A stretch of DNA of 64,000 bases from Roseovarius azorensis. GTDB taxonomy: Bacteria > Pseudomonadota > Alphaproteobacteria > Rhodobacterales > Rhodobacteraceae. How positions within the stretch are numbered: position 1 is the stretch's first letter; every line of letters starts with the position of its first letter. Location of the stretch: assembly GCF_900109455.1 (NCBI RefSeq), contig NZ_FOAG01000006.1:1-64000 (forward strand). The letters are read 5' to 3'. The position numbers and the translations under genes were made by a program. This document shows positions 8,165-16,756 of the stretch, in pieces. The notes beneath the pieces were generated by a model. It had not been told where the DNA came from, did not search any database, and was given only the letters and a program-made list of their open reading frames with translations.

Positions 8165-8557
8165 ATGATTGTCAGGGATTTCAACAAGATCATCGAGCAG
8201 GAGCGTGAGCGCGTCGTCTCGGACGCGCAATGGTCCAGCGTGCGGATGCTGCTTGCGGATGACGGGATGGGGTTTTCGTTCCACATCACGTTCCTCGAGC
8301 CGGGATCGGAGCACACGTTCGAATACAAGAACCACTTCGAGAGCGTCTATTGCATGCAGGGCAAAGGCTCGATCACCGATCTGGCCACGGGCGAGACCCA
8401 TGAAATCAAGCCCGGCGTGATGTATGCGCTGGACAAGCACGATCGCCACATCCTGCGTGCCGATGAAGAACTGGTGATGGCCTGCGTCTTCAATCCGCCG
8501 GTGACCGGCAAGGAAGTGCATCAGGCAGATGGATCCTACGCGCTGGCAAGCGCCTGA
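8165..8557 (+). CDS. ectC: L-ectoine synthase
   Basis: Closes the ring of N4-acetyl-diaminobutyrate with loss of water to form ectoine (EC 4.2.1.108). A 130-aa single-domain cupin. From known EctC structures the iron ligands are Glu, Tyr and His; the aligned residues are Glu-59 (HFESVY), Tyr-87 (GVMYAL) and His-95 (DRHIL), all present. The cupin motif YCMQGKGSI is clear. The start is the ATG 4 nt after ectB; an in-frame ATG 18 nt upstream lies inside the ectB end. No hydroxylase gene (ectD) follows, so the product is probably ectoine rather than 5-hydroxyectoine. Confidence 0.96.
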   Translation: MIVRDFNKIIEQERERVVSDAQWSSVRMLLADDGMGFSFHITFLEPGSEHTFEYKNHFESVYCMQGKGSITDLATGETHEIKPGVMYALDKHDRHILRADEELVMACVFNPPVTGKEVHQADGSYALASA

Positions 8558-8592
8558 CAAAAGGGCCCGGGCCGCCCGTCCGGGTAGAGGAT

Positions 8593-10029
8593 ATGAAATT
8601 TCCGGAACACACCGTCGAAAAGATCGGCGGCACATCCATGAGCCGCGTGGCCGAGTTGCTGAACACGCTCTTTGTCGGCGACCGCGAGCGCGGGAGGCTC
8701 TATCACCGCATCTTTGTGGTTTCGGCCTTTGGCGGGATCACGAACCTGTTGCTGGAGCACAAGAAATCCGGGCAGCCGGGTGTTTATGCGCGGTTTGCCA
8801 ATGGTGACGACGATCATGGCTGGCTGGATGCGCTGACCGAGGTGGGGCGCGCGATGGCTGAGGCGCATGGTGACATCCTGGCGCATCCGGGTGATCGTGG
8901 CATGGCCGATGAATTCGTCCGCGAACGGATCGAGGGGGCGCGGTCGTGCCTGTTTGACCTGCAACGACTGTGCTCTTACGGGCATTTCCGCCTGAGCGAT
9001 CACATGCTGGTCATCCGCGAATTGCTGTCCGGGCTGGGCGAGGCGCATTCGGCCTTTGTCACCACGCTTCTGCTACAGCGGGCGGGGGTGAATGCGCGGT
9101 TCATCGACCTGAGCGGCTGGCGCGACGAGGCCGAGCATACGCTGTCCGAACGGATCGCGGCGGGGCTGGACGATGTGGACCTGTCCAGCGAGATGCCGAT
9201 CGTCACCGGCTATGCGCAATGCACCGAAGGGCTGATGCGCGAGTTTGACCGGGGCTATTCCGAGGTGACATTCGCGCGGATCGCTGCCCATACGGGGGCG
9301 AAAGAGGCGATCATTCACAAGGAATTTCACCTGTCCTCGGCCGATCCCAGGCTGGTCGGCGAAGAGGCCGTGCGCAAGCTGGGCCATACGAATTACGACG
9401 TCGCGGACCAGTTGTCGAACCTCGGGATGGAGGCGATCCACCCCAAGGCGGCCAAGACGCTGCGCCAGGCGGATGTGGCGCTGCGGGTGACCAATGCCTT
9501 TGATCCGGGCGATCCGGGCACGCTGATCGACGATCAGCCGACCGATAGCCCGAGCGTGGAGATCGTGACGGGGTTGAAGGTTGTGGCGCTGGAACTGTTC
9601 GAGCAGGATATGGTTGGCGTCAAAGGCTATGACGCGGCCATTCTGGAGGCGCTCAAGCGGCACAATGTCTGGATCGTGTCCAAGACTTCCAACGCCAACA
9701 CGATCACGCATTATGTCCATGCCTCGCTCAAGCTGGTGCGGCGTGTGGCGCGCGATCTGGAAGAGATCTATCCCTCCGCCAGGGTCTCGGCGCGCACGCT
9801 CTCGGTGGTTTCGCCCATCGGGCGGGATCTGACGGGGCTCAAGGTGCTGAGCCGGGGACTCGCCGCGCTGGAGGAAGCGGGAATCGAGGTGATCGCCGCG
9901 CATCAGACGCCGCGCAGCGTGGATGTGCAGTTCGTGCTGGCGGCCACGGACATGGAGACGGGTATCACCGCATTGCACCGTGTGCTGATAGAGGGGGACG
10001 CGACGCATCTCCCGAGAAAGGCCGCCTGA
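8593..10029 (+). CDS. ask: Ectoine-specific aspartate kinase
   Basis: Phosphorylates L-aspartate (EC 2.7.2.4) to feed aspartate semialdehyde into ectoine synthesis; the ectoine-cluster isoform is thought to escape normal feedback control. 478 aa: kinase domain ~1-330 starting with VEKIGGTSMSRV, ending near YDVADQLSNLGMEAIHPKA, then two ACT domains ~340-470. The usual KFGG lysine motif appears as KIGG. AGAGGAT precedes the ATG; the gap from ectC is 35 nt. As the last gene of the operon it links the pathway to central aspartate metabolism. A 9-bp hairpin follows the stop codon. Confidence 0.93.
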   Translation: MKFPEHTVEKIGGTSMSRVAELLNTLFVGDRERGRLYHRIFVVSAFGGITNLLLEHKKSGQPGVYARFANGDDDHGWLDALTEVGRAMAEAHGDILAHPGDRGMADEFVRERIEGARSCLFDLQRLCSYGHFRLSDHMLVIRELLSGLGEAHSAFVTTLLLQRAGVNARFIDLSGWRDEAEHTLSERIAAGLDDVDLSSEMPIVTGYAQCTEGLMREFDRGYSEVTFARIAAHTGAKEAIIHKEFHLSSADPRLVGEEAVRKLGHTNYDVADQLSNLGMEAIHPKAAKTLRQADVALRVTNAFDPGDPGTLIDDQPTDSPSVEIVTGLKVVALELFEQDMVGVKGYDAAILEALKRHNVWIVSKTSNANTITHYVHASLKLVRRVARDLEEIYPSARVSARTLSVVSPIGRDLTGLKVLSRGLAALEEAGIEVIAAHQTPRSVDVQFVLAATDMETGITALHRVLIEGDATHLPRKAA

Positions 10030-10036
10030 TCGGGGG

Positions 10037-10128
10037 ATCATCCGGTCAGGCCGGATGATGACAGGGATCGGGGCGGAAGCGGTCCGTCACCTGCCCCGTC
10101 ATCCCCGGGCTTGACCCGCAGATCCCTG
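10037..10128. repeat. REP-like palindromic element
   Basis: ATCATCCGG (10037-10045) pairs perfectly with CCGGATGAT (10051-10059). Next, CAGGGATC (10062-10069) pairs with GATCCCTG (10121-10128) around a GC-rich core containing CGGG-CTTGA-CCCG. No T run follows either stem, so it looks more like an interspersed repeat than a classic terminator. Confidence 0.55.
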
Positions 10129-10202
10129 CCGCATCGCAACCTGCCGGAACACAGGATTGGTCAAGTTTGTCAGAAATGCACGACATTCGTCAGTTGGTGA
10201 AG

Positions 10203-10234
10203 CCGCACATCTGGAGTATTCTCGGGATGTGCGG
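10203..10234. repeat. Inverted repeat
   Basis: CCGCACATC (10203-10211) pairs perfectly with GATGTGCGG (10226-10234) across a 14-nt loop. Confidence 0.6.
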
Positions 10235-10293
10235 GCCAGTATGGCCGATACCTTATCAGTTACACGTGTGGTGCGCCGGGAGCACGTGGGTGG

Positions 10294-10325
10294 CGGAGGG
10301 TGTCGGTTTGCGCCGACATCCTCCG
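10294..10325. repeat. Long stable hairpin between ask and the EVE gene
   Basis: A 13-bp stem (CGGAGGGTGTCGG with CCGACATCCTCCG, one G-T pair) and a 6-nt loop TTTGCG, 19 nt from the EVE stop codon. It could stop transcription from either side, but it has no T tract. Confidence 0.6.
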
Positions 10326-10344
10326 TTCGCGTTTCGGGGGAGGT

Positions 10345-10764
10345 TCAGGCCGTCAACCCGGCCAGCCCGCAAATCACGCGCCATTCCTCTGCCGTGACCG
10401 GCTGAACCGAGAGGCGCGAGTTCTTCACCAGCACCATGTCGGCAAGGCGCGGGTCGGACTTGATCGTTTCAAGCGTGACGGGGGTTCTGGCCGTCTCGAG
10501 CGCCCTGATATCCACGCATTCCCAGCGGGGATCGTCCGCCTTGCTGTCGGGATGCGCCTCGGCGATCACCTCGACGGTGCCGACCACGGCCTTTTCAGAC
10601 TGGCTGTGGTAGAAGAAGCCCCGGTCGCCCACGGCCATCTCGCGCATGAAATTGCGGGCCTGATAGTTACGCACGCCGTCCCATTCCTCGCCCGCGTCAC
10701 CCCTGGCCAGCTGATCCTGCCAGCCCCAGGTCGAGGGTTCGGATTTGAACAGCCAGTAGCGCAT
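10345..10764 (-). CDS. EVE domain-containing protein
   Basis: A 139-residue PUA-like EVE-domain protein, a fold that binds modified bases in DNA or RNA (family knowledge; ligand unknown here). Visible are the start [34 protein letters not shown] and YW/W residues of the binding pocket. The start at 10764 overlaps the stop of the YciI gene by 1 nt and has AAGG upstream; an in-frame ATG 18 nt earlier is less likely. Last gene of the tsaD-gpsA-yciI-EVE run, a conserved neighbourhood in related bacteria. Confidence 0.9.
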   Translation of the reverse strand: MRYWLFKSEPSTWGWQDQLARGDAGEEWDGVRNYQARNFMREMAVGDRGFFYHSQSEKAVVGTVEVIAEAHPDSKADDPRWECVDIRALETARTPVTLETIKSDPRLADMVLVKNSRLSVQPVTAEEWRVICGLAGLTA

Positions 10765-11036
10765 CAGATCACCTTTTTCCATGGGATCAGCTCGACCCCG
10801 GAAAACAGCCCGGCCCTGGCGTAGGGATCATTCGCGGCCCAGTCCTGTGCGGCCTGCATATCCGCGACATCGAGGATGATCAGCGAGCCGATCATCTCGC
10901 CGCCCTCGTTCAGCAGCGGACCGGCCTGAGACACCACGCCGGTGTCCTTGAGATAGGCGATATGCGCCTCGCGGTTGTCGAGGCGGGTTTGCAGGGCACC
11001 GGGTTTGTCGCGGGCAATCAGGGCAATCAGCATCAT
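10764..11036 (-). CDS. YciI-like protein
   Basis: A 90-aa ferredoxin-fold (dimeric alpha-beta barrel) protein of the YciI family. Typical segments are [17 protein letters not shown], [12 protein letters not shown] with a conserved His, and FSGVELIPW at the end. The family's biochemical role is poorly defined; its conserved His-Asp pair suggests catalysis. The ATG overlaps the gpsA stop as ATGA, which favours translational coupling and decides between two adjacent ATG codons. Confidence 0.88.
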   Translation of the reverse strand: MMLIALIARDKPGALQTRLDNREAHIAYLKDTGVVSQAGPLLNEGGEMIGSLIILDVADMQAAQDWAANDPYARAGLFSGVELIPWKKVI

Positions 11037-11989
11037 TCTTCCTTCAGTGGTCGTGAGAGCAACATATCCATCGCCTGATGCACACGCAATTCGCCTTTGA
11101 CAAGGGATGTGACCGCCTGCGTGACAGGCATGTCGAGTTCAAGCGACCGGGCGCGGTGCAGCACGGCATGGGCGGTGGCTATGCCTTCGACGGTGACGGC
11201 GGGATCGAACCCGACGCCGCGCCCGATGCTCTGGCCATAGCGGTAGTTGCGCGACTGATCCGAGGTGCAGGTCAGCGCCAGATCGCCAAGGCCCGAGAGA
11301 CCCGCCAATGTCTCGGGACGCGCGCCGAGCGCATGGGCCAGGCGGTTCATCTCGGCAAAGCCGCGGGTCATCAGGGCGGCGCGCGCGCTCTCGCCCAGCC
11401 CGGCACCCATTACCGCGCCGCAGGCAATGGCGATTACGTTCTTGAGCGCGCCGCCCAGTTCCGCGCCGATGGTGTCGGTGGTCCGGTAGAGACGGAGAGT
11501 CCGGGTCGTGAGAACTGTCTGAAGCGTTTTGCCTGTTGCGTCGTCTGCGCAGGCGAGCGTGAGCGCGGTCGGCAGGCCCAGAGCGATGTCGCGGGCAAAG
11601 CTGGGGCCGGTGAGGATGGCCGGGATGGTCCCGGGACAGGTGCGGGCGATGAGCGCGGTGGGGCCAAGGCCGGTGGTCAGATCCATGCCCTTGCAGCAGG
11701 CGACGAGGGGACGATGCGCGAGAGCCGTGGCGTGATCCCGCAGAAAGCCGCCGAGCGTCTGCATCGGCATTGCCAGCAGGCAGGGCGTATCGCCGCCGTG
11801 AACCGGGCCGGTTGCGATGGTGATCGTATCCGGCAGTGATACACCGGGCAGGCGGCGGGCGTTCTGGCGGCTGGCCTGCATCTCTGCCGCGTGATCCGGG
11901 TCGCGGGCCCAGAGGGTGACGGACCCGTTCTGCGCCAGGGAGATCGCCAGCGCCGTGCCGAATGCCCCTGCACCACAGATCAGAATCAT
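11033..11989 (-). CDS. gpsA: Glycerol-3-phosphate dehydrogenase [NAD(P)+]
   Basis: Reduces dihydroxyacetone phosphate to sn-glycerol 3-phosphate for phospholipid synthesis (EC 1.1.1.94). 318 aa, slightly short for the family. The Rossmann loop is [12 protein letters not shown] at the N terminus; CKGMDLTTG and [11 protein letters not shown] are the next conserved blocks. The catalytic Lys lies in [12 protein letters not shown], followed by [16 protein letters not shown]. It starts inside the tsaD stop (4-nt ATGA overlap) and ends in the YciI start, so all are expressed together. Confidence 0.95.
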   Translation of the reverse strand: MILICGAGAFGTALAISLAQNGSVTLWARDPDHAAEMQASRQNARRLPGVSLPDTITIATGPVHGGDTPCLLAMPMQTLGGFLRDHATALAHRPLVACCKGMDLTTGLGPTALIARTCPGTIPAILTGPSFARDIALGLPTALTLACADDATGKTLQTVLTTRTLRLYRTTDTIGAELGGALKNVIAIACGAVMGAGLGESARAALMTRGFAEMNRLAHALGARPETLAGLSGLGDLALTCTSDQSRNYRYGQSIGRGVGFDPAVTVEGIATAHAVLHRARSLELDMPVTQAVTSLVKGELRVHQAMDMLLSRPLKEE

Positions 11990-13083
11990 GCCTTGGCACC
12001 CTTCCTGCCGCTGCCCAGCATGGCAGGGCTGGTCTGATCCAGCGGCCAGCGGGGGCGGGCGACGAGGGTCATGTCATCGCGTCGGCCAAGAGCAAGGAGT
12101 TCGCCCCCCGCATAGGCGATCATCGCGGCATTGTCGGTGCAGAGCGCCAGAGGCGGCGCAACAAAGCGTGCGCCGATTTCGGAGGCGACGGTTTCCAATC
12201 CCAGGCGGATCGTGGCATTTGCCGCCACCCCGCCGGCTACGGCAAGCACCGGCTGTGCCGGGGTGTCGTCGAGATAGGCGGCAAGCGCGCGGCGGGTTTT
12301 CTCGGCCAGAACATCGCGCACCGACGCCTGAAACCCGGCGCAGAGATCGGCGCGGTCCTGCCGGGTGAGACCGGAATTTTCAGCCACAATCGTGTCGCGA
12401 GCCCGCAGCAGGGCGGTTTTCAGCCCGGAAAAGGACATGTCGCAGCCGGGACGGTCCAGCAGCGGACGGGGAAAGCGAAATCGTGCCTCATCCCCCGACA
12501 AGGCCTCGCGTTCGACCATCGGCCCGCCCGGCTGTGGCAGGCCTAGAAGGCGCGCAACCTTGTCGAACGCTTCGCCTGGGGCGTCGTCGATGGTGCCGCC
12601 AAGGCGGGTGAAATCGTCTGCCCCGCGCACGATCAGAAACTGGCAATGCCCGCCTGACACCAGCAGCATCAGGTATGGATAGGCCACCTGATCCGTCAGG
12701 CGTGGGGTCAGTGCATGACCGGCCAGATGGTTGACGCCGACGAGCGGCAGACCGGTGCCCGCCGCGATTCCCTTGGCGCACATCACGCCTGCGATCACCC
12801 CGCCGATCAGACCCGGTCCGGCGGTCACGGCCACCGCCTCCACATCCGCCAGCGTCATGCCCGCCCGCATCAGCGCCTCGCGCACGCATGTGTCGAGTTT
12901 CTCGGCATGCGCGCGCGCCGCGATTTCGGGCACGACCCCGCCGAACCCGGCATGCAGCGCGGTTTGGCCAAGGACGACCGACGACAGGATTTGCGCCGGG
13001 CCATCCGGTTCCATGCGCAGGAGTGCGGCGGCGGTGTCGTCGCAGCTGCTCTCCAGGCCAAGGATGGTCAGCGGGGGGGGCAT
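11986..13083 (-). CDS. tsaD: tRNA N6-adenosine threonylcarbamoyltransferase
   Basis: Transfers the threonylcarbamoyl group to A37 of ANN-decoding tRNAs (EC 2.3.1.234) with TsaB and TsaE. 365 aa in the ASKHA fold: [14 protein letters not shown] at the N terminus, the metal site HLAGH (VNHLAGHAL), [10 protein letters not shown], and the ATP-binding [13 protein letters not shown]. The start is the ATG before PPPLTI with GCGAGG upstream; an ATG 42 nt earlier would add non-family residues. Divergent from hemD with 74 bp between the start codons. First gene of a four-gene overlapping operon. Confidence 0.96.
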   Translation of the reverse strand: MPPPLTILGLESSCDDTAAALLRMEPDGPAQILSSVVLGQTALHAGFGGVVPEIAARAHAEKLDTCVREALMRAGMTLADVEAVAVTAGPGLIGGVIAGVMCAKGIAAGTGLPLVGVNHLAGHALTPRLTDQVAYPYLMLLVSGGHCQFLIVRGADDFTRLGGTIDDAPGEAFDKVARLLGLPQPGGPMVEREALSGDEARFRFPRPLLDRPGCDMSFSGLKTALLRARDTIVAENSGLTRQDRADLCAGFQASVRDVLAEKTRRALAAYLDDTPAQPVLAVAGGVAANATIRLGLETVASEIGARFVAPPLALCTDNAAMIAYAGGELLALGRRDDMTLVARPRWPLDQTSPAMLGSGRKGAKA

Positions 13084-13157
13084 CGTGCCTCGCCTGTTGC
13101 TTGATGGGTGCTTGGCAGGTAACACCGATTACATCAGGCAACAACTCTGGACAGCGG

Positions 13158-13892
13158 ATGACCGTGACGATCCTGATCACCCGGCCCGAACCCGAGGCCA
13201 GCCGGTTTGCCGATCAGGTCCGGGCCAGCCTTGGCGATGCGGTGACGATCCTCTGCGCGCCGGTGATGCGGATCGCCTATCGCGGTGTCTTGCCTGACCT
13301 GAGCGGGAATGAGGTGTTGATCTTTACGTCACGCCATGGTGTCGCAGGGTTCTGCCGCCTGACCGACCGGCGTGATCTGGCGTGCTATGCCGTGGGCGAT
13401 GCGACGGCTGTGGCGGCGCAGGAGGCGGGGCTGCGTGCGGTCTCTGCCGGAGGCGATGCCGGGGCGTTGCTGGCGCGCATCGCCGATGACGGATGCTCGG
13501 GGCCGTTCCTGCATCTGCGGGGGGCGCATGTTGCCGCGGATATCGTGGGCGCGTTGCGCAGGGCAGGGCATGTGGCGCAGGATGCGGTGGTCTATGACCA
13601 GATCGCGACGGATCTGAACCGCGTGGCACGCGATTGCCTTGTCGGGGCAGGGCCGGTTATTCTGCCGTTGATGTCGCCGCGCAGCGCGCGACTGTTCTTT
13701 GAGCAGGCCCGCGCGGCGACGGCACCGCTGCTTGTCGCGGCGATCAGCCGCAAGGTGGCCGAAATGGTGCCCGAAGGCGTGGCCCTGGCCGTTCAGACTG
13801 CCAAAACGCCGGATGCTGAGGGTATCCTCGATGTTTTGCATGGTCTGGTGGAGCGGGCCAAGCGGCTTGAGGGTGGAAAACACGCGCAGTAA
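13158..13892 (+). CDS. hemD: Uroporphyrinogen-III synthase
   Basis: Cyclises hydroxymethylbilane to uroporphyrinogen III (EC 4.2.1.75), the branch point for haem, sirohaem and cobalamin. 244 aa. The family is divergent; support comes from LITRPEPEASRFADQV at the N terminus, VLIFTSRHGV, FLHLRGAHVAADI and LPLMSPRSARLFF. The start is the ATG in GCGGATGACC, divergent from tsaD; the frame is open further upstream only antisense to tsaD. The Mic60-like and HemY-like genes follow on the same strand, the conserved alphaproteobacterial arrangement that strengthens the call. Confidence 0.88.
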   Translation: MTVTILITRPEPEASRFADQVRASLGDAVTILCAPVMRIAYRGVLPDLSGNEVLIFTSRHGVAGFCRLTDRRDLACYAVGDATAVAAQEAGLRAVSAGGDAGALLARIADDGCSGPFLHLRGAHVAADIVGALRRAGHVAQDAVVYDQIATDLNRVARDCLVGAGPVILPLMSPRSARLFFEQARAATAPLLVAAISRKVAEMVPEGVALAVQTAKTPDAEGILDVLHGLVERAKRLEGGKHAQ

Positions 13893-13939
13893 GGTCAAAT
13901 GGACATCAGGCGCGGCAAGATTCGAAAAGGTGACAACTC

Positions 13940-15181
13940 GTGGCGAACACAAGGAAACCTGCAAAGGACAAGGCAGAGGCTGACGCTACGCCTGAAACCG
14001 AGGCACCGATTACCGACGATACGCCGAATTCAGGGGATCACACGGCCTCTGCCCGGCCTGCGGATGAAACCAGCGGCGCGGCGCAGAAGGCACCCGGCAA
14101 AAAACCGCAAACCCCCGACGTTGCGGGCCGAACCGCCCCTGAGGGGTCTTACCCTGACCCCGTCCCGGACGAGACACCCGATGCCCCCGCCGGACAGGAC
14201 GACCGCCCGCAATCCGAAACACCCGCGCCGGTGGTGACGACCGAACAGGTCATCGTGCGACAGGGTGGTTTCTGGGCGATGTTGCTGGGCGGGGTCGCTG
14301 CTGCCGGGATCGGCGTCTTGGCTGCGTCCTATGTTCTACCGTCTCAATGGTTCGAAACCGACGCTTCGGGGGTTGAGGCGCGTGTCAATCAGGAGCTTGC
14401 GGCACTGGACCAACGGCTGAACGATCTGAATGCGCAGATCGGGGGAATGTCGCTGCCGCCCGATCTGAGTGGCGAGGTTGACGGGCTTGGCGAAACCCTG
14501 GCCGTCCTGACCAAGCAGATGTCGGCCCTAGAGGCGCGTATCGCCACGCTGGAGAAACGCCCCCAACCGGAAACGAATGACGGTGTGTCAGAGGCCGAGT
14601 TGCAAGACCTGCGCGCAATGCTGGAGGCGCAGCGCGCCGAGGTTGACGCGCTCAAGGCCGAAGCAGAGGCGAGCGAGGCGGCGGCGCGCGACAGCGCGCG
14701 GGCCACGCTGCGCCGGGCCGCGCTGACCCGCATCCTGACCGCGCTTGACAGTGGCAACGATTTCGCGACCGCCCTGGCCGATCTGCGCGAAACCGGGGTG
14801 GAGGTGCCCGCCGCCCTTGCCGACATGGCCGAAACCGGTGTGCCGACACAGGCCATGCTGACCGAACGCTTTCCGGACGCCGCGCGCGCGGCATTGGCCG
14901 AGGCCCGTTTGGCAAGCGGCGAGGAAACGGCAGGGCTGGGCGGATTTCTCAAGAGCCAGCTCGGCCTGCGGTCGCTGACCCCGCGTGAGGGCGACGATCC
15001 CGACGCGGTGTTGTCGCGGGCCGAGGCGGCTCTGGGCGAGGGTCGGCTTGGCGATGCTCTGGCCGAGATTGAGACCCTGTCCGAGGGCGCGCGCGCGGCA
15101 CTGGCCGACTGGGCCGATCTGGCCACGCGCCGCAAGGAAGCGCTTATCGCTGCCGAGGAACTGGCCGGGACATTGAATTGA
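13940..15181 (+). CDS. Mitofilin/Mic60-like inner-membrane protein
   Basis: 413 aa. The N-terminal ~100 residues are acidic, Pro/Ala-rich and disordered. One transmembrane helix follows (~111-133). Next is a long coiled coil (~145-255), then a helical C-terminal domain (residues ~260-410) of the mitofilin type. Alphaproteobacterial Mic60 homologues sit between hemD and hemY and shape intracytoplasmic membranes or link inner and outer membranes. Function here is inferred from architecture and position. The start is GTG with AAAAGGTG 7 nt upstream. The gap to the HemY-like gene is 19 nt. Confidence 0.8.
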   Translation: MANTRKPAKDKAEADATPETEAPITDDTPNSGDHTASARPADETSGAAQKAPGKKPQTPDVAGRTAPEGSYPDPVPDETPDAPAGQDDRPQSETPAPVVTTEQVIVRQGGFWAMLLGGVAAAGIGVLAASYVLPSQWFETDASGVEARVNQELAALDQRLNDLNAQIGGMSLPPDLSGEVDGLGETLAVLTKQMSALEARIATLEKRPQPETNDGVSEAELQDLRAMLEAQRAEVDALKAEAEASEAAARDSARATLRRAALTRILTALDSGNDFATALADLRETGVEVPAALADMAETGVPTQAMLTERFPDAARAALAEARLASGEETAGLGGFLKSQLGLRSLTPREGDDPDAVLSRAEAALGEGRLGDALAEIETLSEGARAALADWADLATRRKEALIAAEELAGTLN

Positions 15182-15200
15182 GATAAAAAAGGCGGGCGTC

Positions 15201-16703
15201 ATGCTTTGGTCGATTATCAAGATTGCAGTTTTCATCGCCCTGGTGGCGGCCGTGACACTTGGCGCGAGCTACCTGCTGGAACTTGAAGGCGGCGTGCGCG
15301 TCGTCATGGCCGGGGTCGAGATCAACCTCACGCCGCTCAAGGCTGTGATTGCACTGGCGCTGATGGTGCTGGCGATCTGGTTGCTCATGAAAATTGCCGG
15401 CATGCTGGTGGCGGTTCTGAAATTCATCAATGGTGATGAAACGGCGCTGTCGCGCTATTTCGACCGCAGCCGACAGGAAAAGGGGTATCGCGCGCTCAGC
15501 GAGGGGATGCTGGCGCTGGCCTCCGGCGAGGGAAATCTGGCCATGGCCAAGGCCGCCAAGGCCGAGAAATACCTGCGCAAACCGGCGCTGACCAACCTGA
15601 TCACGGCGCAGGCGGCAGAGATGTCGGGCGACCGGCGCAAGGCGGAAGAGGTCTACAAACGTCTGCTACAGAACGACAAGACCCGTTTTGTCGGCGTGCA
15701 TGGTATCCTGCGTCAGAAACTGGCCGCGGGCGACACGGATACGGCGCTGAAGCTGGCGCAGACCGCCTTTGCGCTGAAGCCGCGCCACGCCGAGGTGCAG
15801 GATACGCTGTTGCAGTTGCAGGCCGAGAAGCACGACTGGAAAGGCGCGCGCGCGACGCTGGGCGCCAAGCTGAAATACGGCAGCCTGCCGCGCGATGTCC
15901 ACAAACGCCGCGATGCGGTTCTGGCGCTCTCGGAGGCGCGCGATGTGCTGGACGAGGGCAAGACCATCGAGGCGCGTGAGGCCGCGATCGAGGCCAACCG
16001 CCTGTCGCCCGATCTCATTCCGGCGGCGGTGCTGGCGGCGCGCGGCTATGCCGAACAGGGCAACAAGCGCAACGCGCTGCGGGTCATAAACAAGGCCTGG
16101 CTGATGCATCCGCATCCCGATCTGGCGGCCGCCTTTGCCGCGATCGAGCCCGACGAGACCCCTGCGCAGCGCCTGAAACGCTTTGCCAAGCTGCTCAAGG
16201 TGCATCCCGACAATCGTGAAACCCGGCTGCTGGAGGCCGAGTTGAATCTGGCGGCAGAGGATTTTCCCGCCGCGCGCCGCGCGCTCGGCACATTGGCAGA
16301 GATCGAGCCGGACGCCCGCGCGCTGACCATCATGGCGGCCATCGAGCGCGGCGAGGGAGCACCCGACGCGGTGGTCAAGGGCTGGCTGGCGCGCGCGCTC
16401 AGCGCGCCGCGCGGACCGCAATGGGTGTGCGACAACTGCCTGCACATCCACTCGGAATGGGCACCGGCCTGCGAGAATTGCCATTCGTTCGATACGCTCA
16501 GCTGGCGCTCACCCCCGAGTTCTCCGATCTCTGCGCCGACCGGACTGGAAATGCTGCCGTTGATCGTCGGCTCGGTCGAGGACCGTTCCGGGGACAGCGC
16601 GACGGAAGAGGACGATGGGGATGAGCCGCCGGTTGTCGATGCCGAATTCATCACCGAGGATGAAGATACCGACATTCCCCGACAGAACGTTTCCGGTCAT
16701 TAA
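15201..16703 (+). CDS. HemY-like TPR membrane protein
   Basis: 500 aa. It has two N-terminal transmembrane segments (~4-27 and ~46-75), the HemY N-terminal domain, then TPR helices to ~390. Despite the name this is not the protoporphyrinogen oxidase; the family's role is unsettled and may be scaffolding near haem synthesis. Unusual is a C-terminal CxxC-x10-CxxC zinc-ribbon-like site (Cys-410, 413, 424, 427; CDNCLHIHSEWAPACENC), reminiscent of the LapB rubredoxin-like end, followed by an acidic tail. Third gene after hemD and Mic60. Confidence 0.82.
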   Translation: MLWSIIKIAVFIALVAAVTLGASYLLELEGGVRVVMAGVEINLTPLKAVIALALMVLAIWLLMKIAGMLVAVLKFINGDETALSRYFDRSRQEKGYRALSEGMLALASGEGNLAMAKAAKAEKYLRKPALTNLITAQAAEMSGDRRKAEEVYKRLLQNDKTRFVGVHGILRQKLAAGDTDTALKLAQTAFALKPRHAEVQDTLLQLQAEKHDWKGARATLGAKLKYGSLPRDVHKRRDAVLALSEARDVLDEGKTIEAREAAIEANRLSPDLIPAAVLAARGYAEQGNKRNALRVINKAWLMHPHPDLAAAFAAIEPDETPAQRLKRFAKLLKVHPDNRETRLLEAELNLAAEDFPAARRALGTLAEIEPDARALTIMAAIERGEGAPDAVVKGWLARALSAPRGPQWVCDNCLHIHSEWAPACENCHSFDTLSWRSPPSSPISAPTGLEMLPLIVGSVEDRSGDSATEEDDGDEPPVVDAEFITEDEDTDIPRQNVSGH

Positions 16704-16730
16704 AAAGCCCCCGCACCATCGGGCGGGGGC
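16702..16730 (-). terminator. Terminator of the OmpA-family gene
   Basis: GCCCCCGC (16707-16714) pairs with GCGGGGGC (16723-16730). Read on the minus strand it is followed by a T run (complement of 16702-16706), 27 nt after the OmpA-family stop codon. On the plus strand there is no T tract, so HemY transcripts would be stopped less well. Confidence 0.8.
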
Positions 16731-16756
16731 CTTGCCTGTGGTGACCGATGCCCGGC

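Larger units (their letters stand above)
10030..10344. other. Gene-free region rich in hairpins
   Basis: 315 bp between ask (+) and the EVE gene (-), both ending here. It holds three strong hairpins and a GTCATCCCCGGGCTTGACCC segment of the kind repeated in many alphaproteobacterial intergenic regions. No credible coding sequence was found. Confidence 0.65.
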
